A DNA stretch of 64,000 nt from Cycas panzhihuaensis (Eukaryota > Cycadophyta). A program made the position numbers and the translations under genes. The stretch spans positions 61,821,741 through 61,885,740 of the forward strand of contig CM041465.1 in assembly GCA_023213395.1 (NCBI GenBank), read 5' to 3'. The notes under the pieces are model-generated. The model was not told the DNA's origin. It worked only from the letters and a program-made list of their open reading frames with translations, and made no database searches. Shown one piece after another: positions 44,241-56,365 of the stretch (the stretch's first letter is position 1; every line of letters starts with the position of its first letter).

Positions 44241-47231
44241 TTGAATCATGTCTATCGGATGGTAATTACACTTAGTGAAGATTGGGGCAATTAACAAAAA
44301 GTTCTAGAATAAAAGATACAATCTTACAAGTGAAGAAAACACCCACACAGGGTGTCCATGTGTCAGAACACAGGTTTGGGACCCACAAATGGCACATATC
44401 TTCCTCAAGGTAACTTAGGCTTTTGGCTCAAAGATGTAAGAGATGCGTGAGGCATCTTACATAACCCTAAAAGATGGAATCCTCCCACCCTTGGATGGCT
44501 GAAAGAGGGAAGGGAGGCCTAACGAAGAAAAGAACTTCTATGGGAAAGTGATATGGTATATGTGAAATAGATACAAAAAAGAACTCCTTAGCCTGACTCA
44601 CCTAAGGCAGGTCTACGAGGGAAAGAAGCAATGGAAAAAGGCCACTTGCCACTATATGGGCAAAAGGATCTAAATCCTAGCAAGGGAAACTAGAGTAGGG
44701 TGTGTGAATAGAATGTGAAGGGTGTGTATGAAGGGATAATAAAAATGCTCTTATTTACTTTCACAAAAGGGGAACATAAAACACACTCTCACTGTCTTTT
44801 ATTTTTAAACGAGAAAGAATGGAAAAAATATTCCAAACAAGCTCAGGCATGCATACTATAAAAATACAAAGCTAAAGGGGCATTTTACATTCGGGTAGGA
44901 GAGGAGGGAGGTATAATTCCTAATATATGCTCCTTCTTATAAAAGTAACATGCAACATGCATGTGCAAGATGAATGTGCGTAGACCTGTTGACTACCCTT
45001 TCCTTCTATATTATTTACTATGTGGGATGATAGGTCTAATATTGACAAAAGGAAAAGGACTACGAGAAGGGAGAAGGTACGTGCCCGAAAAGTCACGTGG
45101 TTGAAGTAGATATCTTGCCTATGCGCCGCATGTGTCCCCTTATCCAATGCACAATCATCGTTGAGCGGTGGTGATGAAGGGGCTCTTCCTTACCTTCACT
45201 ATGCAAAAGGAAAAAATGAGAATCAGAAAGGACAAGAGGAAACAAAGCAACTATGTGAGGAAGAGAAATTAAAAGGAAAAAGATAAAGACTTACCCAGAT
45301 CGAAGTGCCTCTTCCCTTTCATAAACATTGTGGTGAAACTTATAAGCACAAAGGTTTTCTTCCCCTTTCTTCAAGGGGCTACTAGAATGCCAAGTAGGTG
45401 CACATATATATAAAAGAAGTAAAGTGCCAAAAAGTCGCAAGCGAAGTGCTGGAGACAACACAAAATATTTAACTGAAAGCTACTTCCAAACTCATTAACA
45501 TAAGTCACAATAAGCAATGAACGCAAGTAGTTAGCCTCGAAATGGCTAATCCTCTAATGTAAATACCTCCACACTGCCTTTGAGCACAAGGGTATCAAGT
45601 TTAGATAGCCTATATGACATCCAATAGTGAAAGGAATAAATGGTATAAAAGTTGGAAAGGTTGGCGGTGTTACCAAAGTTACGGTATGCAGCATGTGCAA
45701 CACCAGATGAGGGAGCAGCCAAAAGAGGGATATGACACCACTAGGGGCTAAAAAACCCTACTAATGTGGGGCTCTCAAGGTATAAATAGTGCAACAAGGG
45801 GCTACCTATACTGATTCTAGCAATAGCCTCCTTTTCGGGGTCGTCTAGTTGCCTAAGGAAGACACAAGGAGGAGAAGGGGGATTGCCCTTTGGGAAGCTA
45901 GCCTTATTAGGTACAGAACCTGTCGAGGATTCCTTCACTCACAGCTTGAGAAGATTAACTCACAACCCTCTTGCAGTGACTAGGGAGATAGCGGAAAGAA
46001 AATGCAAGCATTGAAGGAAAGACGCAAGGAAATACTTCCTGCATAAACTAGGAAACACCGAAAATGAAACATGTATGGAGGAAATATTAGCTTTCAAAGA
46101 AGTTTAAAGGAGATGAAATGAGGGAAACCACAAGGACCTACCTATTGGGCTACGTTTACAGCAAGCTTGCATGAAAACAACGTAGGAGGAAGCTAATCTG
46201 GGCACTTACAGGAGAATCCCTGCAAAATCTAAAGAAGAAGAAGAAAAATTATAGAACGTGGGTAGATGCAAGCTTTGAATGGTATTGCCACTTAGTGAAG
46301 CTCATTAATGGGATTAGCTATACAAACCTGAGTTCTAGAAAATAAAGTCTAGGTAGGAACATAGAAGATCTTAGCAAATGTAAGGCATTTCCTATAGGAG
46401 GTAGCTTACAGAAGTGATAGAAGAGTAGAATGAAGGGAGTTGTTAGGGCTTGTTGGAGATTATTAGAGAGAAGAAATGAGGAAATTTTTGGGCTTTATAC
46501 TCAACCCTAGCCCTAATAGAGTGATTAGGTTTAGTCTGAGATGAGGGGAATGACTAATCCACATGGCAATTTCATGAAAAATGTGAAAATTACTATGGTA
46601 GATAAAAAAAATAGAGGTGGACAGTTGCACTGTGATAAACTTCACAGTACTATGACAAACTTCATAGTACCACTAAGTTTGCATCAGTGTGAGGCCAGAA
46701 TGCAACAAAAAGAGAGATAAGGGTCTTGGGGGCCCTAGAAGAGGGTGCCCTAGGCCTAGGAGGGGCTAGCCCTCCTATCCAGGTGGTTAGGGATAATCCA
46801 AGTGGGAAAATAGGCTAGATCAGATAGGGCATCGGGAGGTAGGATTCCCAAGAAACCTATGGATAAACACAAAATGCCAAACACTCATAGTGAAATGCTA
46901 GGGGTTACGGTAAGGTGACAAAGGTGTAAGCAGATCACACAGGTTGGTCGATACTCAAGGCAATGTAGAGGTGTGACGGAGGGTTATAGAATGGCATAGG
47001 GATATATGCCTCATAATAGAGCATGTCCCGTGGGTCATCATAGGCTAGGGACATGCAACATGATCAAGCATCAAGATGCGATGGCAATCACAAAGATGAG
47101 GTAATCAATCATGCAGTGAATCAAACGATGCTTCAATCTACATCTCTAAAATGACTAAGATAGGAGATGGAAGCATACCTGTTCTTACCTCAGTTGACCC
47201 GTCCATACCCATTCTTGGTAGCTAAGAAACA
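44241..47231 (-). repeat. 3' LTR of element D (2991 bp)
   Basis: Plus strand begins TTGAATCATG (TG eroded to TT) and ends GCTAAGAAACA. It aligns over its length with 58913-61911. A 20-bp motif is repeated in tandem at 46632-46671 (GATAAACTTCACAGTAC and GACAAACTTCATAGTAC). No coding frame is supported. Confidence 0.92.
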
Positions 47232-47654
47232 CTACCCCCTTGGTGGTAGAGCCTCATTGTTTGAAATCACAATGTGATGGCAAATGCTAGCAATAAAACT
47301 ATTAGTAAAATATGTACATATAACAACACAATCATGATAAGAGCCAAGGGTGCCAGCGAGTGTTATGGCGAAACACGTGGATACAAGGATAGGAGTGGAG
47401 ACAACATAGGGGCTACCTATACGCCACTCTGAAGTCAACTAGAAATCATGACGAATGAGGGGGATGTCCCCATCATAGGAGTATAAGAAGAGAGATGATG
47501 ATTACAAGCTAACAAGCAATAGGGTGAATGAACAAACCCAATGGTTGCCATAGTTTAACCTCATTAGTGGTCAGCTTTCAGAGGTGTAAACAGATCATGA
47601 TGTGAAGTGTGAGATGACCCGAGACTTAAGCGTGCAGGTGACCAGACAAGTCTC
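47232..47654. other. element D: spacer with polypurine tract
   Basis: The minus strand next to the LTR reads AAGGGGGTAG, a good polypurine tract. The rest is non-coding. Confidence 0.7.
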
Positions 47655-48077
47655 TCAAGGGGGGTCATCAAGGAGAGGAAGGCAATGCTCAAGGATGAGG
47701 TAAATGAGGCTGTCCACCTCAGCATTGAGGGCATGTAGGATATGTTGGATGTCAACAGATGGAAAATAAGCTGGTAGGGACTTGACGGTCGAAGCAAGGA
47801 CTCTCAAGAATGGGCATCGCACTTGATAGACCTGGGTGAGATGGGACACCACAACCTAAGAGTCGCAGAAGAGGATGATGGGTTCATGGTAGAAATAGAG
47901 TGCATAAGTGAGGGCTTCAATAACTGCCGTGTACTTAGCTTCATTATTGGTGGCCTTAGGGAGAAAGATTCTAGAATGTAGGAAGTCATGTTTGGAAGGA
48001 TCATAGAGAATCCACGCAGTGGCAGAAGGACAGGGATTGCCACAGCTTTTGCCATCGGTGAAGATGAAAAGTGTCAA
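47655..48077 (-). pseudogene. element D: second, archaeal-like RNase H (one stop)
   Basis: Collinear with 15872-16294 of element A. It reads MTLFIFTDGKSCGNP, NNEAKYTAVIEALTYAL, FCDS then a TAG where A has Gln, VVSHLTQVYQVRCPFLR and HALNAEVDSL. The catalytic Asp, Glu and Asp are visible, but the last His-Asp region has changed (HILHALNAEVDS). Apart from the single stop the frame is open for about 140 residues. The start is near 48077. It is head to head with the PMD gene. Confidence 0.85.
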
Positions 48078-48635
48078 GGATGGAAAGAGAGGTATCTCAG
48101 TAGAAGAAATGTGATAGAGTTGGTAGTGTCAAGAGGACATGATGATATGGACTAGCTATGAGGGACTTGAATAGCTAGTGATAAAGGCTGCAAAGGGTAG
48201 AAGGACCCAGTAATGAGGCTACTTGAGGGCAAAGTGGACTATCCAACCAACGGGAAAGAACGGGCAACAAATAGGCCCCTCTGGGGCATAAAAGGTTGCT
48301 TAAGAAAGTAAAATATAGTTGCAAATAGAGAAGATGCTCCCTTTGGAAGCCCCAGAGGTGTGAATGGGTGGCAAAAGCAGATCGAGGATGGTAAAATAAG
48401 CCAAACGAGTATAAACTTGGGTATACATAGAGGTGGCATGCGAAACGAGGCAGAAGGGGCCTCGCGGAGGTAGGTGAATGGGCGCTATAAATATACATGT
48501 GAGAATGAGTAAAATGGAGATTGTGGGTGTGAAATGGGAGCCAGGGCCAGAAGGAAATGGTGATCAAGGATGAGGGATGGCCCTAAGGGCTGTCACGATG
48601 ACAAAAATGGAGGAAGTGCATGTCGCCCCCCCGCC
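48078..48635. other. element D: region between second RNase H and antisense promoter
   Basis: No supported gene. A minus-strand open stretch (48439-48239) shares PKFILVWLIL with element A but is out of frame with the RNase H. A second TATA-like TATAAATA lies at 48486. Confidence 0.4.
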
Positions 48636-48644
48636 TATAAAAGG
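48636..48644 (+). promoter_or_regulatory. element D: TATA box of the antisense gene
   Basis: TATAAAAGG, 715 bases before the PMD start. It aligns with TATATAAGG of A, and about 120 downstream bases (including CCATTGGATCA) are conserved. Confidence 0.62.
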
Positions 48645-48827
48645 AAAACTCGACGAAAATGGAATTTATTTTCACAGGCTCACAAACGATTCAGAGCCCT
48701 TTCCCTTATGCAGCAGAGCACTACCCAACTTTGGAGACACGCAGGAGGTGATCAGACCATTGGATCAAGGTGAGAGGATAGCTAGTGTGACTTGGACGAT
48801 GAGATGGCAGTCACAAGGCCAGATCTC

Positions 48828-48895
48828 GTGAGTGGATCACTTGTTCCCTAGTCCATCTCGTGATTTAAATTTTATTATATTTTGTTATTTTTTAG
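48828..48895 (+). other. element D: probable leader intron (68 bp)
   Basis: Donor GTGAGT and acceptor TTTTTTAG stand at the places of the leader intron in element A, with a T-rich interior. It is at the lower size limit for plant introns. Confidence 0.45.
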
Positions 48896-49350
48896 GGTAG
48901 TTTTAGGCCCGTTATGGGTAAATGGTGATCTCCTAGAGTGTGAATTAGACCTAGTGAGAGGGGGGACTAGGGTATTAGGAAGTCCTGGTCCTAGTGGGCT
49001 GGAGTAAGGCTCGTCAGGGCAAGAAATTTTTGGTTTTTTAGATGGGAAATCCCCCATTTTATGGGGGTGACATTCACACCGTGATGAAGATCATGGTATT
49101 GTGATCTTTGCTGTGGGGACTCGATCGCAACAGGACTGAAGCTAAACTCTATAATACTGCGAAGTTTAGCATGGTGTGAAGGCAAAGTGGCTAAAAAAAT
49201 ATAAAAGGTGGTCCAAGGGATAACCAAACCTCAACCAGAGGAGGATGAGGAGGAGCCCAGAGAAAGGCAAGTAAGTCTGGATAGCTTTTGACTGATTTTT
49301 GGGGTATTTTATAAGTAGTTATCACAGTAGAGAATTGCAAGAATGTAGGG

Positions 49351-51190
49351 ATGGTAATGCTAAGCTTTGTAGAGATGATGTCACTTGGGGAAAAATAGGT
49401 ATTAGTGAGATGTGACCTACTAAATCTCACACAGATACTATCGTATGCATTAGATCAGCGCCTCCTAGTAGACATAGTCTCACATTGGGATAGGCAAAGG
49501 CATGTGTTCCACCTCCCCCAAGTGGGGGACGTCACAGTCACACTGAGAGACATTAGGAGGATCTTGGGGGTACTCGTGATGGGACAACCAACATCACTAG
49601 GGGCATTACCTAGTAATGAGGTAGTCACAAGAAGGCAATGAAATTCTTCATAGGACTGGATAGGTGGGAGAAGAGAGGCATACCCTTTGTAGAGTATGGT
49701 CATGTCTAGAGTTCCTCAAGTGAGGAAGTTGATTACTTTGCGCATTCTGTTCTAGATATCCCAGAAACAAAACTATAGAAACACACATGGCAGGTGGATG
49801 GAGACAATGAGGAGATGTAAGGTCAGGGAGAGGCTAGATTGGGATACCTTGATAGCTATGAACTTAGTCGCTCAACTGGACACTATCAGGGTGGTAGGGA
49901 GAGGAGGATTATCTTACAACACGTTGCTATAGTATTGGTTTTTTAATCACTTCAGAGTGGTGTCACCCACAGGAGAGCCATACCCCATCTCATAGTGGGC
50001 TCCCATGGTCCACAAGTGGTAGACTCAGTTTAGAAGGACTGAGGACTAGGTACATGTCTGTCACTCGATGGAGGCTACATTGCCAGACCTCCTCACCATG
50101 GCTGATTACATATCCAATCCATATCAAGGGGTGAGGTGGAGCAGCGACAATGAGGCAAGCAGAGCAAGAGTCACCCCTGGTGATGATGATGATGATGGGG
50201 ATGATAGAAGTGATGAGGCAGGCCCATCTAGAGCAACAGGTGGAGAGGCAGGACTGTTAGGAGTTGCAGGAGGAGAGGCCGGTCCATCTGGAGCTGCAGA
50301 GGGAGGTAGGGGCCCACAGACATAAGCCCAAAGATTGAGGATAGTGGGGAGATCTTGGGTAGTAATAGCACAAGTAGAGGAGGGTGGAGATGCCCTAGTA
50401 GTCTAGGCAGTCACTGAGGTGGTACCAGAGGAGGAGGAGGTACCAACAGCTAGTGGAGTACCCGAGGAGGAGTCCATCATCCAAGTCGAGGGTCGGTAGC
50501 CCCAGTAGGTGAGATGCTAACTTTTCTATTGTCTTTTGATCACCAAATATCTAGATATTTGATTTTATTTGATATATATGGATATATATACTAATGCATG
50601 GCATGTTAGACTTCACAGAAGCAACAGAGATATAGAGATTGGTGGAGGTGGTAATCTAGGAGATGTTCCCCCGGGCTTACGTAGAGGTACAACCTCCCAT
50701 CCAGGTGGGAGAGGAGCCACAATCAACGGGGGCTCATATAACAACATTCACCCTATTGGTTAGGGCAAGAGGCATATGAATAACAGAGTCCCAAGAGCAT
50801 GAGGCATATACAGGATAGCTACAGGGAGAGCTAGATGAGACACAAGTTGAGAGGGATGCTCTATGAAGTCGGGTATAGGTGTTGGAGGATCAGGTAGAAA
50901 TGCCGAGAGTCGTATCAAGATGGCAGTGCTAGAGGAGCATCTCCAAGGGATGGAGGAGATATTCTGAGGTATGGAGGTGAAACTCAAAGGGGTGGAGAGT
51001 GAGAGAGATCGTATCCAGGCATGATACGATCAGCTGGTAGATTAGGTGGCATCAAGGTTATCGTAGAGTAGGACATATACTCACATAATGACAACGACTC
51101 CGAGGAGACCTTGAGACGAGGGGAGTGAGGCAAGGAGCTCCTAGAGGCATAGGAGGAGTATGGGAGGCATGTGGTCCCTAGGAGAGAGAT
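49351..51190 (+). pseudogene. element D: antisense PMD protein gene (broken)
   Basis: Collinear with the antisense gene of A. It starts at ATG 49351. The PMD core reads DIVSHWDRQRHVFHLPQVGD, VTLRDIRRILG and VLVMGQP (49468-49590). Later come ISQKQNY (about 49760) and APMVHKW (about 50000). An acidic tract (50180-50215) and repeats of the GGEAGPS type follow, with a frame open from 50068 to 50325. The intron is 50509-50609. Exon 2 reads EMFPRAYVEVQPPIQ (50660 on) and a charged heptad region ending near YDQLVD (about 51035). Stops lie mainly at expected Gln codons, with a frameshift near 50915. Confidence 0.77.
50509..50609 (+). other. element D: intron of the antisense gene (101 bp)
   Basis: Donor TAG/GTGAGATG with T-rich interior. 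The acceptor is CATGTTAG at 50609. It is at the same position in the gene as the introns in C and A. Confidence 0.58.
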
Positions 51191-52006
51191 TACATAGACC
51201 GTGAGATAATACCCTGGGAGTGGGGTAGTAGTAGAGAGTAGGGTATAGTAATTTTGAATTGATAGGGGAAAGCAATGAACCTCTAGAGAGTTAGCATATG
51301 TTGCCACATGATTGTACTCCTCCCTGCAAGGATTCTGGGTTCCCGTGGATGATGTACTATACTATTTGTATGATATGACACATGATGATTTTATGTATAT
51401 AGACAAATCCGTTGGTACTCCATTTGGTATATATTGATATGTATGATGACACATGATGTTGGATTGGTATTGCATTTACTTTGATGTGTATGTATGTATA
51501 TGTGATGTGGGAGTGTGCATGTGTGTACGAGGAGCTATGGATCATGATATTTGATTTAGTTATTACGTGGTTTGTGTTATGAAATTTATTTAAGTTACAC
51601 ACACTTCCTTTCATGCAGGGCCACATACCTAGCAGGTGCATACACAATCATCATGAGCATCAGTGATAGACATATGTGAGGCTAGGAAGTAGGGCAGCAT
51701 GCATGTCCACATGGGAGCATAGTAGCATATACAAAGGAAGTGCTAGCGGATGGGGAGTAATGATACTCCACGCACCATCCTAGTTGGGAAATGTTTCTAG
51801 GCTTAGAAGCAACGAGGACAACATATCCAATTAGGAGGATGATGCCCCCATGGGGAGAGGAGGCGAGAGAGGTTCTGCAGGAGGAACCTATGGAGAATAA
51901 GAAGGCCATCCTAAGCTGCCATTCTACCTGCAACTAGGAGGAATGGGGACACACTTAGGATGGTAGTTTAATCTCATTTCAAAGCGCAAAGAGAGGAGTA
52001 AGAAGG
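51191..52006. other. element D: spacer between antisense gene and pol
   Basis: Non-coding, between two convergent gene ends. It contains the short matches to A and B around 51305 (GATTGTACTCC) and 51410 (GGTACTCCATTTGG). Confidence 0.6.
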
Positions 52007-53399
52007 TCACGCATATAATTTCTTAAGGAATTTCCCATTAATGACTTTCTCAAATTTGAGGCCCTCTAGGGTGGCGATCGTGTAAGTGTCATTATCAAGA
52101 TTCTCAAGAACGATAAAGGGGCCAACCCATTTGGGCCTGAATTTGGTCAAGCGGTCATGAATATATTCCAGTTTGAGGACTTGGTCCCTGGGGCGTAAAG
52201 GACAAGAACAAAGGTGTTTATCGTATGTCCTTTATGACTGGGCATTAGAAGTGAGGTTGGCTTGGTAAGCAACCAAGCATTTCTTATCCAAGGCCTTGAG
52301 GTCTAAGAGGCGAGCCTAATAGATAGACTCCTCATCAACAAGACCTCAGAGAGAGACCTGTAGAGAAGGAATCTCCACTTCCAATGGGAGAACTGCCTCT
52401 GTCCCATAGACTAAGGAGAAAGGAGTCATTCCTGTACTCGTATGAATAGATCTGTGATACGCCCATAGGGTGGAAGGGAGATGGAGGTGCTAATCTCTCT
52501 GAGATTAGGCAACAGTTTTCTTTAAGATATTTATAAGAGTTTTATTAAATGATTTGACCTGGCTGTTAGCCTAGGAATAGTAAGGAGAGGAAGTTTTATG
52601 AGAAATGTGGAATTTCTCGCAAAGCTCATCCATCTCCTTCTTACAAAAAGGAGTTTTTTTGTCCATGATCAGGACATCAGGAACCCCAAAGCGGCAGATG
52701 ATATGTTGGTAGATGAAGGTGACTATCATCTTACCAGGAGTAGTAGTCAAAGGAATCTACCCATTTAGTAAAGTACTCTGTAGCAGTCAAGATAAACATG
52801 TGTTACAACGAAGAGGATGGGGTTATGGCTCTAATGTGGTCCAACCCCCATTAGAAGAAGGGCCATAGAGATATAATGGGATGGAGAGCCTTGGAAGGTA
52901 AGTGAGTGATGTTGGTATGCTCCTTACATCACTGACATCTCAAGGCATAAGCATGGGCATCCTTAAAGAGGGATGGCCAATAATATCCCATACAGAGAAT
53001 CCTTTGGGCCATGGATTAGCCCCCAAAGTGGCCCTTACAAATGTCATGGTGGTATTCATGAAGTATCTGGTTTGCTTCATCAGGGATGATGCAACGAAGA
53101 AGGATCCTATCGAAGGATCTCTTGTACAACACCTCACCTATAAGAAAGTATTGTTTAACAGTAGCCTGAATATAAGACCTAACTTTATCACTAACATTAG
53201 GGTGATATTGTTGTTGAGTGAGATATTGCATGATGTCCCCATACCACTCACTATCAACAAGCAGATGAGGAGGGAAGTTCTGAATAGCTAGGATGGGCTT
53301 GTCAGGAAGAGAGTCATCAATAGGAACATCTAAAGGGTTTGAGATAGGAGTGTCAGTGAGCTGCTTGGCCACTACCACCCCCTTCTTTGATTTCCTATT
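52007..53399 (-). pseudogene. element D: integrase (broken)
   Basis: The zinc-finger region reads HEYHHDICKGHFGG near 53075. The stretch 53378-53016 is open from the RNase H-integrase linker into the finger. Of the catalytic triad, the second position reads IMDKKTPF near 52660, so the usual ITDN has shifted by one substitution. The C-terminal GPY/F module reads WVGPFIVLENLDN near 52120. The stop TGA is at 52007-52009. A one-base deletion near 53920, upstream in the RNase H linker, puts it out of frame with the RT. Confidence 0.87.
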
Positions 53400-54590
53400 A
53401 ACGATGTGAAGATCAAATTCCTGAAGGAGGATGACCCACTTTCCAGTCCTACTTATCAGGTTAGGTCAGGCGAGTAAATAACGCAGGGGATCAGATTGAA
53501 TGATCGCCCGAGTAGTATTTCCAAGCAAATAATGCCTAAACTTCTTGGTTGTATGTACCAAGGAGAGGCATTCCTTCTCCGTGGGGGAGTAATTAAGTTC
53601 AATAGCCATAAGGGTATGATTGATGAAGTAAATAGCCCTCTTGTCTCCCGAATCATCCTCCTAGGCTAACATGGTGCCCAAAGATTCATCGGTTGCCAAG
53701 GTATATAGGATGAATGGCCTATCAAAGAGAGGCGGTGCTAATGTCAGGGCAGAAGCGAGAGCTTCCTTAAGTTCTTTGAAGGCTTTTTGGGCCTTGGAAG
53801 ACTAAACAAATGGTGCCCCCTTCTTTAATAGGTTAATGAGCAGTTTGGCGTTTATGGCAAATTTCACCAAAAAATACCTCAGAAAACCAAGTCTACCTTA
53901 AAACAACTTAATCTATCGTTGGGTTTAGGAGGTGGCATGTCAAGGATGGCCTTGACTTTATCAGGGTCAATTTAGATTTCTTGTTTAGACACAACGAAAC
54001 TAAGGAGTTTGCCAGTGGTCATAGTAAACACACATTTAAGAGGGTTGAGGCTTACATGGTATTTATAGAATTGTGCAAAGATGGCCTGCAAATCAGCAGG
54101 GTGATGGGCTCTAACGCGTGAGAGACCTATCATGTCATCCATGAAGACTTCGAAGGATTTGTTGATAAGATCGTGAAAAATGAATTGCATCACCCTTTGA
54201 TAAATGACGCCTACATTCTTGAGTTTGAAAGGCATCACCTTATAGGTGAAAGTACCCCACAGAGTGGTGAAGACCATCTTGTGATGATCTTTAGGAGAGA
54301 TTTAAATTTGGTTATAGCCAGAGAAGTCATCCATTAAGGACATAACTTTGAAACAGGTGGTTTGATCGATAATCTGATCAATAAAAGGAAGTGAGAAATT
54401 GTCCTTAGGACATGTGTTGTTAATATCACGGAAGTCAATGCATATCCAGATTGTTCCATGTCTTTTAGTAACGGGGATAATGTTAGATACCCATTTAGGG
54501 TAGTCGATGGAAGTGATCAATCCTGCATTGAGGAGTTTCTTAACTTCTATTTTAATAGTAAATGAGAGCTTATAATGAAGAGGACATTAT
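53400..54590 (-). pseudogene. element D: reverse transcriptase and RNase H (broken)
   Basis: The RT keeps CIDFRDINNTCPKDNFSLP (54455-54399), a more intact form than in A, then MDDFSGYNQI, MPFKLKNVGVIYQRVMQFIF and FMDDMIGL (about 54120-54145). The RNase H (about 53800-53480) reads FDRPFILYTLATDESLGT and KECLSLVHTTKKFRHYL. A one-base loss near 53920 shifts the frame between RT and RNase H. Stops are at expected Gln or Trp sites. Confidence 0.88.
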
Positions 54591-56365
54591 TTTTGACACA
54601 CGGGACGAGTGCTAGGAACAACAGTAAGGTTGTGGGTCATGATTAAAGGATTGATTCCCTTCATATCAGAGTAGTCCTATGCAAAAACATCCCAAAACTC
54701 CTGGAACAGAAGGGTATCCTCCTTCACTTCATCAAGAGAGCATTCTGCTCCTACCTTAATGACTTTGTTGGGGGCAAGGACTATGTCCTTGGTTTCCCCC
54801 ATGCACATGGCATTGCCCTCCTTAAAGTGGATAGGGGCTGGGTCAATATGAAGGGATGGAACAGGGGATGGAGTTAGGTTAGCAAGAGAAGACCTAATAA
54901 CCAAGACCTTCTGATAATTAAGCCTATGGTGACTAAAAATAAGGTTGGGTACAGAGCCCACTAAGTGCTCAAGCATGGCTTCGTCATTCTCAAAGTAGTC
55001 CACCCCATAGATGATCACACTTTGAGAAGACAAAGGGTGAAGGAAAGTAGAGATAGTGGGACCATGGTGGTAGTCACACTGCTTGTCATTCTTGGCAGAC
55101 TCCCTGGAAGAGCTGGAAAGAGGTCCCTCACAAGGGACAAGAGGAGGCTCCCCAACTTCGTTACCTATGTACAGCAACGAAGGGGAAGACTCAAGGAGCA
55201 CCTGATCAATAGGGGCAATGACATGGGATACAAGAGGAGAACTAGTTTCTCCAACTATAGGGGTTCCAGAGTGGGATCTAGAATGAAGGAGGTGCCCCCT
55301 ACTCATGCCTAGAAAGGAAATGGAGTGAGGAAGATCCTCATCCTTACCGTCAGACTCGTCGTCACTATGGATGGCAAGGTATCTATAACTTTCGAAACCA
55401 ATAAGAGTGAACCATATAAGGTTGGAAGAAAATGATGAAGGGTCTTATTCCAAAAGAGATAAGTTAGGGATGTCAATAGAACAAGTAGAGGCATGGGTAA
55501 AAAGTCCATTGTCGCCTTTTGTTTGTCCATGACTTGCTTGGAGGGATTAATGTGGTTGTTTAATAGGAGGAATCTCCCGAGAGATGACTCTCATTTGCCC
55601 TTTGTAGACGAACTTAAGTTGCCCCCAACTGAATGAGCATATGGCTCCCATGTGAGTGAGCCACGGGCATCCCAACAACAGATTGTAGTTGATATTAATG
55701 TCGAGGACTACAATATTAGCGAGGACTGCCTTGTCCTTAAGAGTAAGTGGGATAGAAACTGATCCCAAGGGTGTCTTTTCACTACCATTGTAGCCTTGGC
55801 ACCACCATGGAACCGGTTTTAAAGCTGATATGCTGAGCTCTTGCATAACACGCAAGGGCATAGCCTTAACAAAAGAACCATTATCAACAACGGTTCTTTA
55901 TAAAGTGGAATCCAGAGTATCGATGGCAATAGTGAAAGGGAAGTGCCACTAGCGCTCCCTTTTGCTAGTAGGTTGAATATCCTTAGGATCAAAGGAGATG
56001 ATGGGCTTACGACTTAGGGTGACTCCCAAGGCATGAACATGCACGTCACCTAATCCTAAGGCCTCTAAGAGTAATGTGTACTGTTCAGGGTAGCTCCTCA
56101 AGACATCCATTATGGACATTTTGGTAACCACGGTATGGAGCTCATCAACGACCAAGAAAGGCTTCCCCTTCACAATGGGTTGGGGGAGAGCCCTTCGAAA
56201 GTCATAATGACCAAGGCATATAGGAATGGTCTTGGGGAGCATGGGGGCTTCCAGAAGAGAAATTTCTAGAAGAGGGTCAGGATGAGATGTGGAAGAAGAG
56301 GCGTCATTTATCTCTTTGATCACTTGAGACCAGGTTAAGGCATATAATAGACTAGTCTCAAGCAA
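54591..56365 (-). pseudogene. element D: aspartic protease and linker
   Basis: The open stretch 56365-55949 leads into the protease. The active site reads TVVDNGSFVKAMPLRVMQEL near 55900-55845 (Asp-Asn-Gly-Ser as in A), and INYNLLLGCPWL near 55700 is the second motif. The linker from 55530 to 54680 is Ser/His/Pro-rich and partly open. It is in the same frame as gag and RT. Confidence 0.87.
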
